DNA of 64,000 nt from Burkholderia oklahomensis C6786 (GTDB taxonomy: Bacteria > Pseudomonadota > Gammaproteobacteria > Burkholderiales > Burkholderiaceae). Position 1 is the first letter of the stretch; the number at the start of each line of letters is the position of its first letter. The notes beneath the pieces are model-generated. The model was not told the DNA's origin. It was given only the letters and a program-made list of their open reading frames with translations, and did not search any database. Shown here one piece after another: positions 12,601-19,563 of the stretch. A program made the translations under genes and the position numbers. The stretch is from the NCBI RefSeq assembly GCF_000959365.1, contig NZ_CP009556.1:2046001-2110000 (forward strand), in the 5' to 3' direction.

Positions 12601-15600
12601 CAATACCGGCTCTGGTATCTGCATCAGCGCGATCCGGACAGCACCGCGTACCATCTGCCGGACCTGCTGAAGCTTGCCGGGCCGCTCGACGCCGCCGCGC
12701 TGCGCACGGCGCTCGCGCGCACGCTCGACGAGCACGAATCGCTGCGCACGACGTTCGTCATCGAAGGCGAGACGCCGCTGCAGGTGATCGCCGCGCAGGC
12801 GCAGCCGCGGCTCGACGTGCACGACCTGTCGGCGCTCGCGCCCGATGCGCGCGACGCCGCGCTCGATGCGCTCGTGCGCCGCGCGCTCGACACGCCGTTC
12901 GATCTCGCACGCGGACCGCTCGCGACGTTCGCGCTCGCGACGCTCGCGCACGACGAGCACGTGCTGCTGTCGGTGTTTCATCACATCGTCGTCGACGGCT
13001 GGTCGGTGGGCCTGTTCCAGCGCAGCCTCGCGCGCCATTACAACGCGGCGCGCGGCGGCCGCGCATCGGCGCAATCCGCTGACGACGCGTCCCCGCGCGC
13101 GCTGCAATACCGCGACTTCGCCGCGTGGCACCGCCGCGTGCTCGACGGCGGCGAGCGCGAACGTCAGCTCGACTACTGGCTCGCGCAGCTCGACGGCACG
13201 CTGCCGGTGCTGCAACTGCCGACCGACTTCAATCGCCCGCCGCAAGCGAGCGGCAGCGGCGAAGCGTTCTCGTTCGAGCTCGACGCGGCGCTCGCCGCGC
13301 GGCTGCAGGCGGTCGCGCAACGGCATCACGTGTCGATGTTCATGCTGCTGCTCGCGGCGTATGCGGCGCTCCTCGCGCGCTACGCGCGGCAGGACGATCT
13401 GCTGATCGGCGTGCCCGCGCTCGGCCGCACGCGGCCCGAGTTCGAGTCGGTCGTCGGCTTCTTCGTCAACACGCTGGTGATCCGGGTGCGGGCGAATCCG
13501 TCGATGACCTTCGCGAGCCTGCTCGAGCACGTGCGCGCGACCTGCCTCGACGCGTTCGATCACCAGGACGTCGCGCTCGAAGAAATCGCGGCCGGCGTGA
13601 ACGCGCGGCGCGAACGCGATGGCGGCGGGCTGTTCCAGACGATGTTCTCGTACCAGGAGGCGGACGCGCTCGAACCGGCCGCGTTCGACGGGCTCGTCGC
13701 GACGAGCGTCGAGCCCGAGCACCGGAGCGCGAAGTTCGATCTGTACCTCGCGACCTGGGCGCAGGACGGGCGGCTCCACGGCGGCTTCGAGTTCAGCACC
13801 GACCTGTTCGAGGCCGCGACGGTCCGGCGCATGGCCGATCACTACCGGAACCTGCTCGCCGGCGTCGCCGCGCATCCGGACGGCGCGCTCCACGCGCTGC
13901 CGCTCCTCGGCGACGACGAGCGCGCGTACCAGGTGCGCACGCTGAACCAGGCGTCGCGGCCGCTGCCCGACGGCGTCTACGTGCGCGATCTGTTCGCGCG
14001 GCAGGCGGCGCTGCATCCGGCGCGCGTGGCGGCGACCTGCGGCGCCGCGTCGCTGACCTACGGCGAGCTCGACCGCGCGTCCGATCGCGTCGCGCGCAAT
14101 CTGCTCGCGGCCGGCGCGCGCGGCGAGGATCTCGTCGGGCTGCTGATCGGCCGCAATCTCGACTATCTGGTCGCGATGCTCGGCGTGCTGAAGGCGGGCG
14201 TCGCGTTCACGCCGATGAACCCCGATGATCCCACGCACAAGCTCGACCGGATCGCCGAGCTGGGCAACGTGCGCTACGTCGTGCACGACGCGGCGAGCGC
14301 CGATCGCGCGCACGCGCTGACGACGCAGGCGGCGCGCCTTGCGCTCGACGCGCTGCTGCGCGAGCCCGCGGCGGCGGTCGACTTCCTGCCGCTCGCGCCG
14401 TCTTCGCTCGCGTACGTGATCTACACGTCGGGCTCGACCGGGCAGCCGAAGGGCGCGATGATCGAGCAGCTCGGGATGCTGAACCACCTGCTCGCGAAGA
14501 TCGGCGACTTGGCGATCGGCGCGGACGACGTCGTCGCCGAGATGGCCGTGACGACCTTCGACGTGTCGATCTGGCAATACCTCGTCGCGCTGCTGGCCGG
14601 CGGCCGCACGGCGGTGATGCCGGGCGACGCGGCGTGGGATCCGCAGCAGCTGTTCGCGCAGCTCGACGCCGACGGCGTGACCGTGTTCGAATCGGTGCCG
14701 TCGCACATGAAGATCCTGATCGACGAACTCGAAGCGCGGCCGGGCCATCATCGGCTCGACCGGGTGCGCGTATACGTCAGCAACGCCGAAGCGCTGACGC
14801 CCGCGCTGTGCGCGCGCTGGTTCGCGTGCGCGCCGCACATTCCGGTGGTCAACACGTACGGCGCGACCGAGTGCTCGGACGACACGAGCCACCTGTGGAT
14901 CCGCGCGCCGCTGTCGACCGCGTTCCCGTACGTGCCGATCCAGGGCACGCTGCCGAACCTGACGACCTATCTGCTCGACGAGCGTCTCGAGCCGGTGCCG
15001 GTCGGCGTGACGGGCGAGGTCTACATCGGCGGCGTCGGCGTCGGGCGCGGCTATCTCGGCGATCCGGCGCGCACCGCGCGCGCGTTCGTGCCGGACCCGT
15101 TCTCGCCGGAGCCGGGCCGCCGTCTCTACAAGACGGGCGATCTCGCGCGCTACCGGCCGGGCGGCACCCTCGAGTTCCTCGGCCGCGAGGACTTCCAGGT
15201 GAAGATCCGCGGCCAGCGGGTCGAGATCGGCGAAGTCGAAAAGGCGATCGGCGATCACGACAACGTGCGTCAGGCGGTGGTGGCCGCCGCGCGCGACGGC
15301 AAGGACCGCCTGTATCTGCTCGGCTACGTGATTCCGCATCGCCATCCGGCGCCGACCGTGGCCGAGCTGCGCGCGTTCGTCGCCGGCCGCGTCGCGAGCT
15401 ACATGGTGCCCGCGTCGTTCGTGCTGATGGACGAATTCCCGCTGAACGCGAACGGCAAGGTCGACCGCAAGCGCCTGCCGAAGCCGGCGGATCAGGACAT
15501 CTTCCGGCGCAACGAGCACGTCGCGCCCGCGACGCAGACCGAGGCTCGGCTCGCCGAGTTGTGGCGCGAGCTGCTCGACGTCGACGAGATCGGCGCGCTC

Positions 15601-18600
15601 GACAGCTTCTTCGAGCTCGGCGGCCATTCGCTCGTCGCGGCCGAGCTGACGCTGCGGATCCGCACGCTGTTCGGCGTCGCGCTGCCGCTGCGCACGCTGT
15701 TCCAGTCGCCGCGGCTGCGCGACGTCGCGGCGGCGCTGGACGCGCTGCGCACGTCGGCGGACGCGGCCGGGCCCGCGCGCATCGAGCGCCTGCCGGCGCG
15801 CGCGCACTACGAGCTCGCGCCGTGCCAGGTGCCGGAGTGGTACGCGTACCAGATGGATCCGACGAGCCCCGTCTACAACATCAGCGTCGCCGACCTGTTC
15901 TTCACCGGCAAGCTGAACCGCGACGCGTTCGTCGCCGCGTGGCGGACGATCCTCGACCGGCACGACGTGCTGCGCGTGAAGTTCGACTATCGCGACGGCG
16001 CGCCGATCCAGATCGTCGATCCGGCGATCGACATCCGCGCGGACGACGTGTTCCTCGATCGCACGACGCTCGCCGGCGCCGACGCGATCGACGAGGCGAA
16101 CCGGCTCGGTGCGCGGTTCGGCACCGCGCCGTTCGATTTCGCGAACGGTCCGCTGTTCCGGCTGCACGTCGCGAGCTACGCGGGCGACTTCCATCAGTTG
16201 ATCTTCGTCGTGCACCACATCATCTGGGACGAGACGTCGCTGATCAACCTGATGCTGGAGCTGAGCGAGCTGTACAACGCGCATGCGGCGGGCCGCGCGC
16301 CGAACGTGCCGGCGATCGAGGTCGGCTATTTCGACTACGTGCAATGGATGCACCAGCAGCTGCGCTCGGGCGCGTTCGACGAGCACAAGCGCTACTGGCT
16401 CGACATGTACCGCACGCTGCCGCCGCCGCTCGACCTGCCGACCGACCGTCCGCGGCCGAACCTGATGTCGTACCGCGGCGACGCGCTGCGGACCTGGCTG
16501 CCGCGCGGCGTCGTGCGCAAGATCGACGCGTATCTGAAGCAGCACGACGTGACGCTCTTCATGCTGCAGCTCGCGATCCTCGACTGCTACCTGAGCCGCA
16601 TCAGCGGCCAGCGCGATTTCGTGATCGGCTGCCCGATCGCGGGGCGCGCCGACGCGCGACTGAAGCCGCTGCTCGGCCTGTTCGCGACGCCGATGCCGAT
16701 CCGCTGCACGATCGGCGAGAACATGACGTTCGGCGAGCTGCTCGCGCAGGTGTCGCAGCGCACGCTCGAGGCGTTCGAGCATTATCACTATCCGTCGAAC
16801 CAGGTGATCGAGCAGCTGCAGCACGAGAAGGACCTGTCGCGGCCGAAGCTGTTCTCGATCATGTACGGCGTGCAGAACAACAAGACCGACCTGATGGGCC
16901 GGCTGAAATTCGACGGCCTCGCGCTCAGCCTCGAGAACGTGATCGACACGGAGAACAAGTCGTCGCGGTTCGATCTGAACTTCGTCGTCGACCAGTTCGG
17001 CAGCGACATCATGTTCAGCTGCATCTACAACGCCGACCTGTTCGACGCGTCGACGATCGAGCAGATGCTCGACAACATGACGGCGCTGATGGATCAGGTG
17101 CTCGACGACCCGGACGAGCCGCTGTCCCGCTACACGATGGTCGGCGCGAACGGCAATCCGCCCGCGGTGCTGCACGGTCCGCGCGTCGACTACGACGGGA
17201 CGGCGACGATGCATGCGCTGATGGCCGGGCAGGCGGCCCGCACGCCAGCGGGCACGGCGCTCGTCGCGGAGGGCGTCGAGTACGACTACGAGACGCTGAA
17301 CCGGCAGGCCAACCGGCTTGCGCATTATCTGCTGTCGCTCGGCGTGGCGAGCGGCGACAACGTCGCCGTGATGCTGCGGCCGTCGTTCGAGATGGTCGTC
17401 GCGCTGTACGCGATCCTGAAGGTGGGCGGCGCGTTCGTGCCGATCGGCACGCAGTATCCGCAAAAGCGCGTCGATGCGATCCTGCGCAACGCGGGCGCGC
17501 GCTGGGCGCTCACGCAAAGCGGCCAGCGGCGCGCGTTCGCCGCGTTCCCGTACGACGTCGTGTGCGTCGACGACGTGATGGGCGCGCTCGGCGGCTATTC
17601 GGACCGCAACCCGCCGCCCGTCGATCCGCGGCAGCTCGCGTACGTCCTGCACACGTCCGGCTCGACCGGCGTGCCGAAGGGCATCGAGATCGAGCATCGC
17701 GGCGTCGTCAGCATGCTCGCGGACCTGCAGCGGACCTATCGCCTCGACGCGAACGACCGCGTGCTGTTCCACACGCCGTTCACGTTCGACGTCTTCATCC
17801 AGGACGTGTTCTGGCCGCTCGCGTCCGGCGCCCGCGTCGTCGTGATGGGCGACGACGCGCTCAAGAGCGCGCACGGCTTCGCCGACGTGATCGAGCGCGA
17901 GCGGGTGACGCTCGCCCAGTTCGTGCCGGCGATGCTCGAGACGCTGGTCGACGCCCGCGAGCGGGGCGAGATCGCGGGCCTCGCGTCGCTGCGGCAGGTC
18001 ATCTGCGGCGCGGCGGCGCTGTATCGCGGCCTCGCCGAGCGCTTCGCGCGCGCGTTCGACTGCCGCCTCGCGAACCACTACGGCCCGACCGAAGTGACCG
18101 TCGACGCAAGCCGCTTCGACTGCGGCGAGCCGTTCGCGGGCGACACCGTGCCGATCGGCCGGCCCGTCGGCAACGCGAGCCTCCACGTGCTCGACGCGCA
18201 CCTGCAGCCGGTGCCGCGCGGCGTGATCGGCGAGATCTGCGTCGCGTCGCCGGGCCTCGCGCGGCGCTATCTGAACGACGACGAAGGCACGGCGCGCGCG
18301 TTCGTCGAGGTCGTCGTCGACGGCGCGCCGCTCCGGCTGTACCGGACGGGCGACCTCGGGCATTGCGATCGAACGGGCGTCGTCTACTTCCACGGCCGGG
18401 CGGACAAGCAGCTGAAGATCCGCGGCAATCGCGTGGAGCTCGACGAAATCGGCAGCGCGCTGCGCGGCCATCCGGCGATCGCCGCCGCCGCGCTCCAGTA
18501 CCGCGAGGACGCGGCGCACGGCGGCCGGCTCGTCGCGTACGTCGAGCAGGCGGCGATCGACCATCAGGTGCCGGCCGGGCCGGGCGGCGCGCCGCTGTAC

Positions 18601-19473
18601 GCCTTCACGCTCGAGCAGCGGCCGGAGCTCGCCGCGGCGGCGCTCGCGTCGCTGCCGGGCGCGCCGGACGATTCGGATTCGGCGCGCGAGCTGGCGCGCC
18701 GTTTCCCGGCGTGCCAGCTCGTCGTGACGGACGGCGCGAGCGCGGTGACGGCGTTCTGCCAGGCCGTGCCGCTTCGGATCGAGGCGACGGCGGGCGGCGA
18801 TGCGCCGTCCGCCGCGCCTGCGCTCGGCCGCGACGCGGCGCGGCGGCTCGCGCTCGCGCAGCAGGACGACGGCGTCGAGCCGAACGCGCTGTACGTGCTC
18901 GACGATGCGGCGACGGGCGCGCTGGCGACGCCGCCCGCCGCGCGCGCGGCGCTGCTCGCGCAGTGGCGGCGGCTCGCGGCGGCGCTCGGGCTCGCGCGCC
19001 TGCTGCTCGCGAGCGCGGGCGGCGGCGCCGCCGCCGAGCCTGCCGACGCGCTCGGGCAAGGCGCGGGCGCTCGTGCGTACCTGACGCGCGATGCGGTGCG
19101 CGCGTGGCTGCGCCAGTCGCTGCCCGACTACATGATCCCCGACCAGGTCCACTTCATCCCCGCCATCCCGCTGACCGACAGCGGCAAGGTCGACGCGCGG
19201 AACCTGCCGGTGATCGAGGCCGACGAGCGGCCGGGCAGGGAGGCGGCCAGCACCGCGCTGCAGCGCGAGCTGATCGACGTGTGGGAGCGCCTCCTGCAAG
19301 TCGAGCAGATCGGCGTGACCGACGATTTCTTCGTGCTGGGGGGGCAGTCGCTGAAGGCGATCGAGATGGTCGCCGAGGTCGGCCGCCGCTACGGCGTGAA
19401 GATCCAGCTGCGCCAGTTTTACGAGAACCCGACCATTCGCTATCTGGAAACGCTGCTGACCGGGCGTGCGTGA
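682..19473 (+). CDS. Giant FAAL-initiated five-module non-ribosomal peptide synthetase
   Basis: About 6263 residues. The start at 682 is chosen because it overlaps the upstream stop by 4 nt and begins at the first conserved FAAL residues; the frame is open further upstream only as an overlap with the GNAT gene. Order: fatty-acyl-AMP ligase (1 to ~575; TSGSTG, LPLFHDMGL, PSYGLAEATL), acyl carrier protein (Ser630), then five C-A-T modules. Condensation motifs HHxxxD start at His840, 1946, 3017, 4100 and 5178. Carrier serines are at 1753, 2829, 3906, 4983 and 6223. The protein ends right after the last carrier domain, with no thioesterase, reductase or epimerase domain. Adenylation pockets read by eye suggest Leu for modules 1 and 2, a basic or acidic-pocket substrate for module 4, and unclear residues for modules 3 and 5. 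A non-MT insertion of about 175 residues sits in the fifth adenylation domain. The expected product is an N-acylated pentapeptide. Confidence 0.95.
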   Translation: MTAFGNFVDLCTHRAAANGDALAYRYLSPHDEDRALSFGALDLAARRIAARLAASGTPGDRVLIVCPQSLDYVSAFFGCLYGGFIAVPAYAPRNNHHFERLSKIIEDAQPRVVMLCRKQYAAVHAFIEQNPPLRAVELVVVDELDDVDPAGCRPHAAARDDVAFLQYTSGSTGQAKGIMVSHGNLLANEEMIRTTCGNTPDSRAVFWLPLFHDMGLMTLLQGVYVGYPTYLMAPMDFLANPLRWLQAVSSFRATLTVAPNFAWQLCVEKISPEQLDGLDLSSVTAAVNGSEPISVRTLDSFVARFGACGFRRDAFRPSYGLAEATLLVTGSSGHAPSGVIEETMVSSGGRRTVFQRVGCGRPAAGCDVAIVERDTRAVRRDGEVGEIWVKGPHVAQGYWNNPEQTAQTFGNRTADGAGPYLATGDLGFLHDGALVVTGRCKDVIILRGDNYYPSDLEATATAAHPALVPDGAAAFTLAGDDAAPDDAAAQALAVVAEVRRNTPSAQFAEIAAAIVERISAGYGLALERLVLIRERSIPKTSSGKVQRGAVRAELDDGRLKTLHDVRPGETGVRAAAQPFAELHAMLAAARGDGFARIVDGFVLSQFAEIMKTPFYALDLTRPVAALGLDSLALVNVQHRLGAALKIDAPAELLFGDATLGELAAQIGALAQRAWAEPADSAEATAALGEAAQLASAASAAPSAAADAGFESTSAVAGWNATPGQAALWLIQQADRESRDYNEGFVAAVDGAFDPELFMLALARLAARHDALRVTFAEVDGRPVAREADALEQSTVRSADDAAALRTARDALAAPFDLSRATWRAVLAKGPSATYVVLALHHAIVDMWSFDILIAELKQLYDALARGADVSLAAAGGYREFAAWQRGWLNSPEAARHAAYWRDRLRGMPARSAFPSTSTSISTPARDASAGARAHRFAIDARTMDAVRALAQRHGLTTYHVLFAAGALLLGRYAGQRDVVVGMPAHGRPRAADARTIGYFANVLPIRIALDDRKPLAGWLHDVKDAIVGGLRHQALPLPVLAEALALERGAQDGALVQTVISLLAPNAARADARAADDAADAGDRLSPFALGEAGGRLALGDATLTSCESRHERAPFDVAFTLIDDDGGLAASIGYRADRHPAAMIERLAANYRCVLEALAHAAPARLGDVPHVSAAERELLRRSLTHRALAPASAAGGDGDSVVDRFRRTAARQPDAIALAGTARTLTYGELARASDALAHVLLDNGVAPGDRVVVAVGERATQTLLALATLKVGAAYVPVDLANPPERLAYLLNDCGAKRVLTTRRDRSSLPATGADIVCADELDDATLARHAGRPLPRIAIAAGQPAYCIYTSGSTGQPKGVLVTHGGLANLVDWHVGAFALDAGARAAMLAGPGFDAAVWEIWPALCAGASLAEPAPDARHDVAELARWLDAHAISHCFMPTPLAEAFIAAAARPRALRFLLTGGDQLKARGRADDGFRLINAYGPTENTVVTTSGAVEPVHGDDAYDRLAPLPDIGAPIRGQSLHILDAQLRPTPLGVSGELYVSGAGLALGYLNRPALTAERFVPAPDACASGVESPGVESPGSRMYATGDIVRLDESGRLHFVGRADDQVQIRGFRVEPGEIEAALAAHPGVAQCKVIAFEREPSGKLLAAYVAGDASLTEAALRTFVDSRLPSYMRPAAFVIVDALPLDANGKISRRALPSPALAAGDEAAFADPVAQAVARVYQDVLGCGPVRADDDFFALGGHSLLVARVASGIRARLGITVSIADLFAHSKVAALAAHLRGEAAAPILPPGRLTRAGRPARVPLSPAQQRMWLLQALEPDSTDYHVCGALRVRGALDLDRLAAALTQTVARHEALRTCFPKQDGEACQVVLPPAPVDVERLSLDVGGASPAARDAAVQARIDAWEAQRFDLETGPLIKAAYLPLADDDGYLLLNLHHIVADGRSIAILLDDIAARYAGLRGDAAGADALDAPNAPHYADYCVWSRSEAAREREAASLPFWRTQLAGELPAGIAALRTTRAAAALDTQDAPGARPGGEVGDTLPADLAEQIRDAAARWGVTESTVYLAAYGLLVAKFGGDADVLIGIAYAGRDLPDTADMIGMFVNVLPIRVEVGDADAFERQVRGWRDACVRAFRHAHVSYERMVELAGGDRRDGAGELVKAMFDFEERGLLPLALGDAQLRVERRPDRSAKFDLTLRCSPDADARMRIALNFRRAALSVGRARRLLDAYRLILEQVLQTPDLTPARTRLVDDAQADALLRLGGGPAAPWSGAPVHRQIERIAHADPDALAIAGEDGARIGYAVFNAVANRLARRLRALGVAPRDGVALCMRPGPSFALAALAVLKLGAAYVPIDPRYPDPRKLRIVADSGARLVVTEPDAAPAQTPDAAALVWWDALAVEAATLPDGDLGIETAPDDLAYIVYTSGTTGAPKGVEIPHRGLANLCQWHARAYGLHDAPRSIRASQTAGIGFDAAVWEIWPYLCTGASVWFAPDAARQSSRRLEDWLTAQRITHCFVATPLAHAVLADGWLGSPSLAYLLTGGERLTRRAPAGARYRLFNHYGPSENSVVATAGEVAQVAGGEPPSIGAALDNVRVYVLDRHGQLAPRGVPGELCIGGASLMRGYRSNDALTRARLVADPFAGVPDARMYRTGDLVCWNDAGELDYVGRADNQVKIRGHRIEPSEILHAVKSDAGVYDAVVTTVDHPQAGPQLVAYVVFDPARAAGAPDRAARVKRAIAAQLPEFMVPAHIVELDALPLTSNGKVDYAALPAPRAANADARRTPLRTETERALAGIWGELLGEPVDDAHANFFALGGHSLLAARAVALIETRLAREIALKDFFAAEDLAALARALDAAGAYAGIPAAPAGAPVPLSPYQQRLWLVQAFNRGSVDYNVVGALRVTGALDPARFRAAVSAVVERHEILRTRIVDTGDGPRQRAPDGDAREADLLQMNLTGNPPSMQDGFVRDYLARMAVEPFDLAAGPLFKLVLIQTAADSAVLAVSFHHIVVDAWSANVFLRDLLECYAAQRAQRAPRLAPLPIQYKDYSVWAQHALARSEDALRAFWRDYLHALPAHAPLPVARRGADVADAAARAGRRLSVAWPADTLARLKALARREQASLYEVLIAAYFAWLHRLSGQADLVVGMPYNDRGRAELENLVGFFVNVLPVRARVRPHLSYAALLRQVRDDLRRVYRHHALPFDRIAEQCTDAAGSLFQTMFDLQAEPLAAGGGSERGGLRAELLDGAPEAPVADLSVTFREAADGLTLSCVYAAERFDAPAVERWLDNFRALLDGVATDADQAVGRLAFLTADEQAIVDRLRNAASVDHRGVLAEAGGAAGPALLHRLVDRWATVAPADPALVSPVETLSFAELARRTDRLAGILWEEGVRPGMVVGVEAAHGVDAVLGIIATIKAGAICFPVDVRLPPDRLDAVIADSGCRHVLASAGAPLGRFDGKRLALDGAAWRTRDAVAPAIDATPDHGVFLTYTSGTTGAPKASVLHHRGIVNYIGTVVERFGYARGDRAMLFAPLTFDASLEEIFAPLCAGASLYIGDENVKRSVPALVDTCRAQRISVLTLPTAYWRVLSEHLAASGGAAELGAVRLVSIGGEKVTLEAIRQWHRATAGRIALYNIYGPSECSIGSIVDRIDVERALEDGEVYLHHPVANAHLHVLDACLNPVPADMPGELYIGGVGVAHGYHGRPALTAQRFVADPFAAAPGARLYRSGDLVRYDLEGRLHYLGRTDFQVKVDGIRVEPEEIQAVLESHPEVAQAVVLAGEARHARNPLIGYVILEKAPAGARAATGTDGAAFVDFLRARLPAHMVPTQVVVMDAFPLTTNQKVDRRALLLAANDSVVAAPALSATETALLALWRELLGDDTFGIDDNFFSLGGSSLLAIRINSRVEAMYAVRLPVAALFDCPTVRALAVLVERLRASRDAVLDEAAQPIERIDARATPLSGAQYRLWYLHQRDPDSTAYHLPDLLKLAGPLDAAALRTALARTLDEHESLRTTFVIEGETPLQVIAAQAQPRLDVHDLSALAPDARDAALDALVRRALDTPFDLARGPLATFALATLAHDEHVLLSVFHHIVVDGWSVGLFQRSLARHYNAARGGRASAQSADDASPRALQYRDFAAWHRRVLDGGERERQLDYWLAQLDGTLPVLQLPTDFNRPPQASGSGEAFSFELDAALAARLQAVAQRHHVSMFMLLLAAYAALLARYARQDDLLIGVPALGRTRPEFESVVGFFVNTLVIRVRANPSMTFASLLEHVRATCLDAFDHQDVALEEIAAGVNARRERDGGGLFQTMFSYQEADALEPAAFDGLVATSVEPEHRSAKFDLYLATWAQDGRLHGGFEFSTDLFEAATVRRMADHYRNLLAGVAAHPDGALHALPLLGDDERAYQVRTLNQASRPLPDGVYVRDLFARQAALHPARVAATCGAASLTYGELDRASDRVARNLLAAGARGEDLVGLLIGRNLDYLVAMLGVLKAGVAFTPMNPDDPTHKLDRIAELGNVRYVVHDAASADRAHALTTQAARLALDALLREPAAAVDFLPLAPSSLAYVIYTSGSTGQPKGAMIEQLGMLNHLLAKIGDLAIGADDVVAEMAVTTFDVSIWQYLVALLAGGRTAVMPGDAAWDPQQLFAQLDADGVTVFESVPSHMKILIDELEARPGHHRLDRVRVYVSNAEALTPALCARWFACAPHIPVVNTYGATECSDDTSHLWIRAPLSTAFPYVPIQGTLPNLTTYLLDERLEPVPVGVTGEVYIGGVGVGRGYLGDPARTARAFVPDPFSPEPGRRLYKTGDLARYRPGGTLEFLGREDFQVKIRGQRVEIGEVEKAIGDHDNVRQAVVAAARDGKDRLYLLGYVIPHRHPAPTVAELRAFVAGRVASYMVPASFVLMDEFPLNANGKVDRKRLPKPADQDIFRRNEHVAPATQTEARLAELWRELLDVDEIGALDSFFELGGHSLVAAELTLRIRTLFGVALPLRTLFQSPRLRDVAAALDALRTSADAAGPARIERLPARAHYELAPCQVPEWYAYQMDPTSPVYNISVADLFFTGKLNRDAFVAAWRTILDRHDVLRVKFDYRDGAPIQIVDPAIDIRADDVFLDRTTLAGADAIDEANRLGARFGTAPFDFANGPLFRLHVASYAGDFHQLIFVVHHIIWDETSLINLMLELSELYNAHAAGRAPNVPAIEVGYFDYVQWMHQQLRSGAFDEHKRYWLDMYRTLPPPLDLPTDRPRPNLMSYRGDALRTWLPRGVVRKIDAYLKQHDVTLFMLQLAILDCYLSRISGQRDFVIGCPIAGRADARLKPLLGLFATPMPIRCTIGENMTFGELLAQVSQRTLEAFEHYHYPSNQVIEQLQHEKDLSRPKLFSIMYGVQNNKTDLMGRLKFDGLALSLENVIDTENKSSRFDLNFVVDQFGSDIMFSCIYNADLFDASTIEQMLDNMTALMDQVLDDPDEPLSRYTMVGANGNPPAVLHGPRVDYDGTATMHALMAGQAARTPAGTALVAEGVEYDYETLNRQANRLAHYLLSLGVASGDNVAVMLRPSFEMVVALYAILKVGGAFVPIGTQYPQKRVDAILRNAGARWALTQSGQRRAFAAFPYDVVCVDDVMGALGGYSDRNPPPVDPRQLAYVLHTSGSTGVPKGIEIEHRGVVSMLADLQRTYRLDANDRVLFHTPFTFDVFIQDVFWPLASGARVVVMGDDALKSAHGFADVIERERVTLAQFVPAMLETLVDARERGEIAGLASLRQVICGAAALYRGLAERFARAFDCRLANHYGPTEVTVDASRFDCGEPFAGDTVPIGRPVGNASLHVLDAHLQPVPRGVIGEICVASPGLARRYLNDDEGTARAFVEVVVDGAPLRLYRTGDLGHCDRTGVVYFHGRADKQLKIRGNRVELDEIGSALRGHPAIAAAALQYREDAAHGGRLVAYVEQAAIDHQVPAGPGGAPLYAFTLEQRPELAAAALASLPGAPDDSDSARELARRFPACQLVVTDGASAVTAFCQAVPLRIEATAGGDAPSAAPALGRDAARRLALAQQDDGVEPNALYVLDDAATGALATPPAARAALLAQWRRLAAALGLARLLLASAGGGAAAEPADALGQGAGARAYLTRDAVRAWLRQSLPDYMIPDQVHFIPAIPLTDSGKVDARNLPVIEADERPGREAASTALQRELIDVWERLLQVEQIGVTDDFFVLGGQSLKAIEMVAEVGRRYGVKIQLRQFYENPTIRYLETLLTGRA

Positions 19474-19563
19474 CGCGAATGACGGCGCGTTCCGGCTTGC
19501 CGCCGGCCGGAACGCGCACACATCGAGAAGCGGACCATCGAGACAACCAGAAAGGACGTCAAC

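Noticed and set aside
18551..19075. N-methyltransferase domain in the last adenylation domain
   Set aside because: The place is right, but the insert is under half the needed length and has no SAM-binding glycine motif.
622..19521. An open frame of ~6300 codons antisense to the NRPS
   Set aside because: It follows from the strong G/C third-position bias of the sense gene; the translation is Arg/Ala-rich with no domains. Similar antisense frames lie over the Hsp70, acylase and czc genes.
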